DNA from: Acidobacteriota bacterium
Lineage (GTDB): Bacteria > Acidobacteriota > Vicinamibacteria > Vicinamibacterales > UBA2999
Assembly (NCBI GenBank): GCA_947478985.1
Contig: CANJYC010000101.1
Coordinates: forward strand, 1 to 6,624
Reading direction: 5' to 3'
DNA: 6,624 nucleotides
Positions 5,017-6,624 of the stretch are shown one piece after another; within the stretch, counting starts at the first letter, position 1; every line of letters begins with the position of its first letter. The notes under the pieces are model-generated. The model was given only the letters and a program-made list of their open reading frames with translations. It was not told where the DNA came from and did no database searches. Both the position numbers and the translations under genes were made by a program.

Positions 5017-6411
5017 TCAGTGCGCGGGTGCGGGGTCGGGGTCGGCTGGGAGCACCTGCGCGGCGCCGAGACCGAGGCCGTCGAGCGTTCCCCCGATGGC
5101 GGCCAGGTCTCCGACGATGAGCGTGGTCAGCTGTTCCGGGTGCAGGTACTGCTGCGCCACGCGCGTCACGTCGGCCGTGGTGACGGCGTTGGTGCGCGCG
5201 ACGAACTCCTCGAAATAGTTGTCGGGCAGACCGTAGAGCGCGAGCTGCGCGACGCCGCGTGCCACCTGCTGCGCCGTTTCGAAATTGCGCGGAAAGCCAC
5301 GCGTCAGCGACGCCTTGGCGAGCACGAGCTCATCCTCGGTGGCCGGCCGCCCGCCGCGGATCTCGTCGAACTCGTTGATGGCATCGCGGATCGCATCCGC
5401 CGTTGCCGCCGTGTGCACACCCGCATGGATCGAGAACGGCGCCATTCCCCGTCGCCAGTCGAATCCGCTGCGAGCGCCGTAGGTGTAACCCTTCTCCTCG
5501 CGGAGTTTGAGGTTAATCCGGCTGACGAACTGCCCGCCCAGCACGGCATTCATCACGAGCAGCTCGGAATAGTCAGGCGTGTCGCGTCGCGCGCAGAGGT
5601 GACCGAGGCGGAGCTCCGATTGCGCTGCGCCCTCGCGCGCCACCACCGCCAGCCGCGGGGCGCTCGCAGACGGCACGATGGCCGCAGCGGGCGGCGCAGT
5701 CGTTCCCTGGGCATGCGTCGCGGTCCACGAGCCGAAGGCCGAGTCGGCCAGGGCCAGGAGGGCGTCATGGCGCATCGCGCCGGAGATAACCACCGTGGCG
5801 CGGTCGGGCCGGAAAGTCTCGGCGTGGAAGCGGACGGTCTCCTCGAGCGCCATCGCGCGCAGCGATGCGTCGTTTCCGATCGCGAGGTGTCCGTACGGGT
5901 GTGTGCCGTAGAGCAGACGCAGGAAGGCCCGCTCGGCCACAGCGGCCGGCGCGTCCTTCAGCTGACGCAGACGATCGAGCCTGAGCTGACGGCCACGCTC
6001 GAAGTCCGCTTCCCGCAGGCTCGGCCTGATGACCAGGTCCGCAAGCAGCGCCACGCCACGCGTGGCGAAACGCGTCAGCGTCGTCAGCGTGAAGGTCGTG
6101 GAGTCTGAACCCACATCAAGGTCGAAGTCTCCACCGATGCGCGCAATCGCATCCGAGACATCGAGCGCCGACATCGACCCCGTCCCCTCGTCAACGAGGT
6201 CGGCGGTCATCGCCGCGAGACCTTCCCGGTCCGCCGGATCCGCGCCGGTGCCACCGTCGACCTGGACGACCATCGTCACAACCGGCATGGTGGGGTGCTC
6301 GACCGTCCGCACCTCGAGCCCGTTGGCAAGCCGGTGCCGCGCCCGATCGGGCAGGCGGAACGCCGGATCGGGGCCGACCGCTGGCAACCGCGAACGATCG
6401 GCGCGTGTCAT
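5017..6411 (-). CDS. M16B peptidase subunit lacking the HxxEH zinc motif
   Basis: A 464-residue M16-family protein with two homologous halves. The first half (about 25-230) has LANGLEVRTVEHP, VDGGTGADPADREGLAAMTADLVDEGT and FHAETFRPDRATVVISG. The HxxEH that binds zinc in active M16 peptidases should sit in EGLAHFLEHMLFKGT; here that position is A67-M-T-A70-D71, so it cannot bind zinc. The second half has LREEKGYTYG with Arg304 and Tyr311, the conserved Arg/Tyr pair that in two-subunit M16B enzymes completes the active site of the partner. It is therefore the non-catalytic half of a heterodimer. The partner is the gene upstream, whose stop overlaps this ATG by 4 nt. GGTGGA 6 nt before the ATG is a fair ribosome site. 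No signal peptide is visible at this start, so it is probably cytoplasmic unless escorted. The ending DPDPAPAH is an unstructured tail. Confidence 0.9.
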   Translation of the reverse strand: MTRADRSRLPAVGPDPAFRLPDRARHRLANGLEVRTVEHPTMPVVTMVVQVDGGTGADPADREGLAAMTADLVDEGTGSMSALDVSDAIARIGGDFDLDVGSDSTTFTLTTLTRFATRGVALLADLVIRPSLREADFERGRQLRLDRLRQLKDAPAAVAERAFLRLLYGTHPYGHLAIGNDASLRAMALEETVRFHAETFRPDRATVVISGAMRHDALLALADSAFGSWTATHAQGTTAPPAAAIVPSASAPRLAVVAREGAAQSELRLGHLCARRDTPDYSELLVMNAVLGGQFVSRINLKLREEKGYTYGARSGFDWRRGMAPFSIHAGVHTAATADAIRDAINEFDEIRGGRPATEDELVLAKASLTRGFPRNFETAQQVARGVAQLALYGLPDNYFEEFVARTNAVTTADVTRVAQQYLHPEQLTTLIVGDLAAIGGTLDGLGLGAAQVLPADPDPAPAH

Positions 6412-6417
6412 GACACG
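6404..6417. repeat. 14-bp perfect palindrome at the M16 gene junction
   Basis: CGTGTCATGACACG is its own reverse complement and covers the ATGA overlap of the two M16 genes. In the mRNA it could form a 5-bp stem with CAUG in the loop, placing the start codon in a small hairpin. It may be chance. Confidence 0.35.
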
Positions 6418-6624
6418 TCCACCGGCTCAGAACCCGGCAGCGCGAGCGCACCCTGACCGCGCGGCACAACACTGAGCAGCACACGCCGATCCAGGCACAG
6501 CATCCGCGCTGCGGATCGCATGGCCGCCCCGTCGACGGCCCGGTAACGCTCGAGGTCCGCGGAAAAGTAGCCGGGGTCGCCGCGAAAGACGTTGTAGGCG
6601 TTCAACTGATCGGACTTCCCGCCG
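6408..6624 (-). CDS. M16 peptidase, C-terminal fragment (presumed catalytic partner)
   Basis: The gene continues past the right edge; whole codons begin at base 6623 and run to TGA 6408-6410. The 71 visible residues read GGKSDQLNAYNVFRGDPGYF, then ADLERYRAVDGAAMRSAARMLC, and end LLSVVPRGQGALALPGSEPV. GKSDQLN.Y....GDP.YF..DL.RYRAV and VLSVVPRG are typical of the end of M16B peptidases, where the last helix and strand pack in the second half. The HxxEH site would be in the N-terminal half, outside the window, so its activity is inferred only from the inactive partner directly downstream. An internal ATG at 6605 is not a start, as the frame stays open to the window edge and the residues before it match the family. 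Confidence 0.88.
   Translation of the reverse strand, partial: GGKSDQLNAYNVFRGDPGYFSADLERYRAVDGAAMRSAARMLCLDRRVLLSVVPRGQGALALPGSEPVDVS

Noticed and set aside
4888..6108. 406-codon open frame on the + strand opposite the M16 gene
   Set aside because: Antisense to a well-supported M16 protein; the product is low-complexity and charged, and the start lies inside the palindrome.

Overview
The window is GC-rich bacterial DNA, coding almost end to end. The protein sequences (a NamZ/DUF1343 C-terminus, a WRQPPYEYE-type tail, an M16B pair, an amidase cluster with a small helical leader protein) and the weak use of Shine-Dalgarno sites fit a soil Acidobacteriota, perhaps the Vicinamibacteria. That placement rests on remembered family resemblance and is only moderately sure.

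Layout: (1) 2-202 (+) is the 3' end of a NamZ-type exo-beta-N-acetylmuramidase gene. (2) 229-792 (+) is an SRPBCC/AHSA1-like protein with a lysine-rich tail. (3) 812-2230 (-) is pyruvate kinase (pyk), convergent with the SRPBCC gene. (4) 2266-4860 (+) is a tight three-gene operon divergent from pyk: a 58-residue helical protein, an amidase-signature hydrolase and an alpha/beta hydrolase. The genes overlap by 11 and 4 nt. (5) 4871-4983 is a 113-bp imperfect palindrome between convergent genes. (6) 5017-6624 (-) is the end of an M16 peptidase operon: an M16B subunit without the zinc motif and, upstream of it, the C-terminus of its presumed catalytic partner, overlapping by 4 nt.

The 35-bp gap between pyk and the amidase operon holds one 7-bp element, TAGAATA, that reads as a -10 box on both strands. 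It would give pyk an almost leaderless mRNA, which matches the absence of a ribosome site in front of pyk.

The genes fall into separate jobs: cell-wall recycling (NamZ), glycolysis (pyk), breakdown or modification of an unknown amide or ester (the operon), and proteolysis (the M16 pair). The two most unusual items are the 113-bp palindrome, which can fold either as one 38-bp stem or as three adjacent hairpins, and the small protein coupled to the amidase, which may be a GatC/AtzG-like partner. No tRNA, rRNA, CRISPR array, transposase or phage gene was seen.
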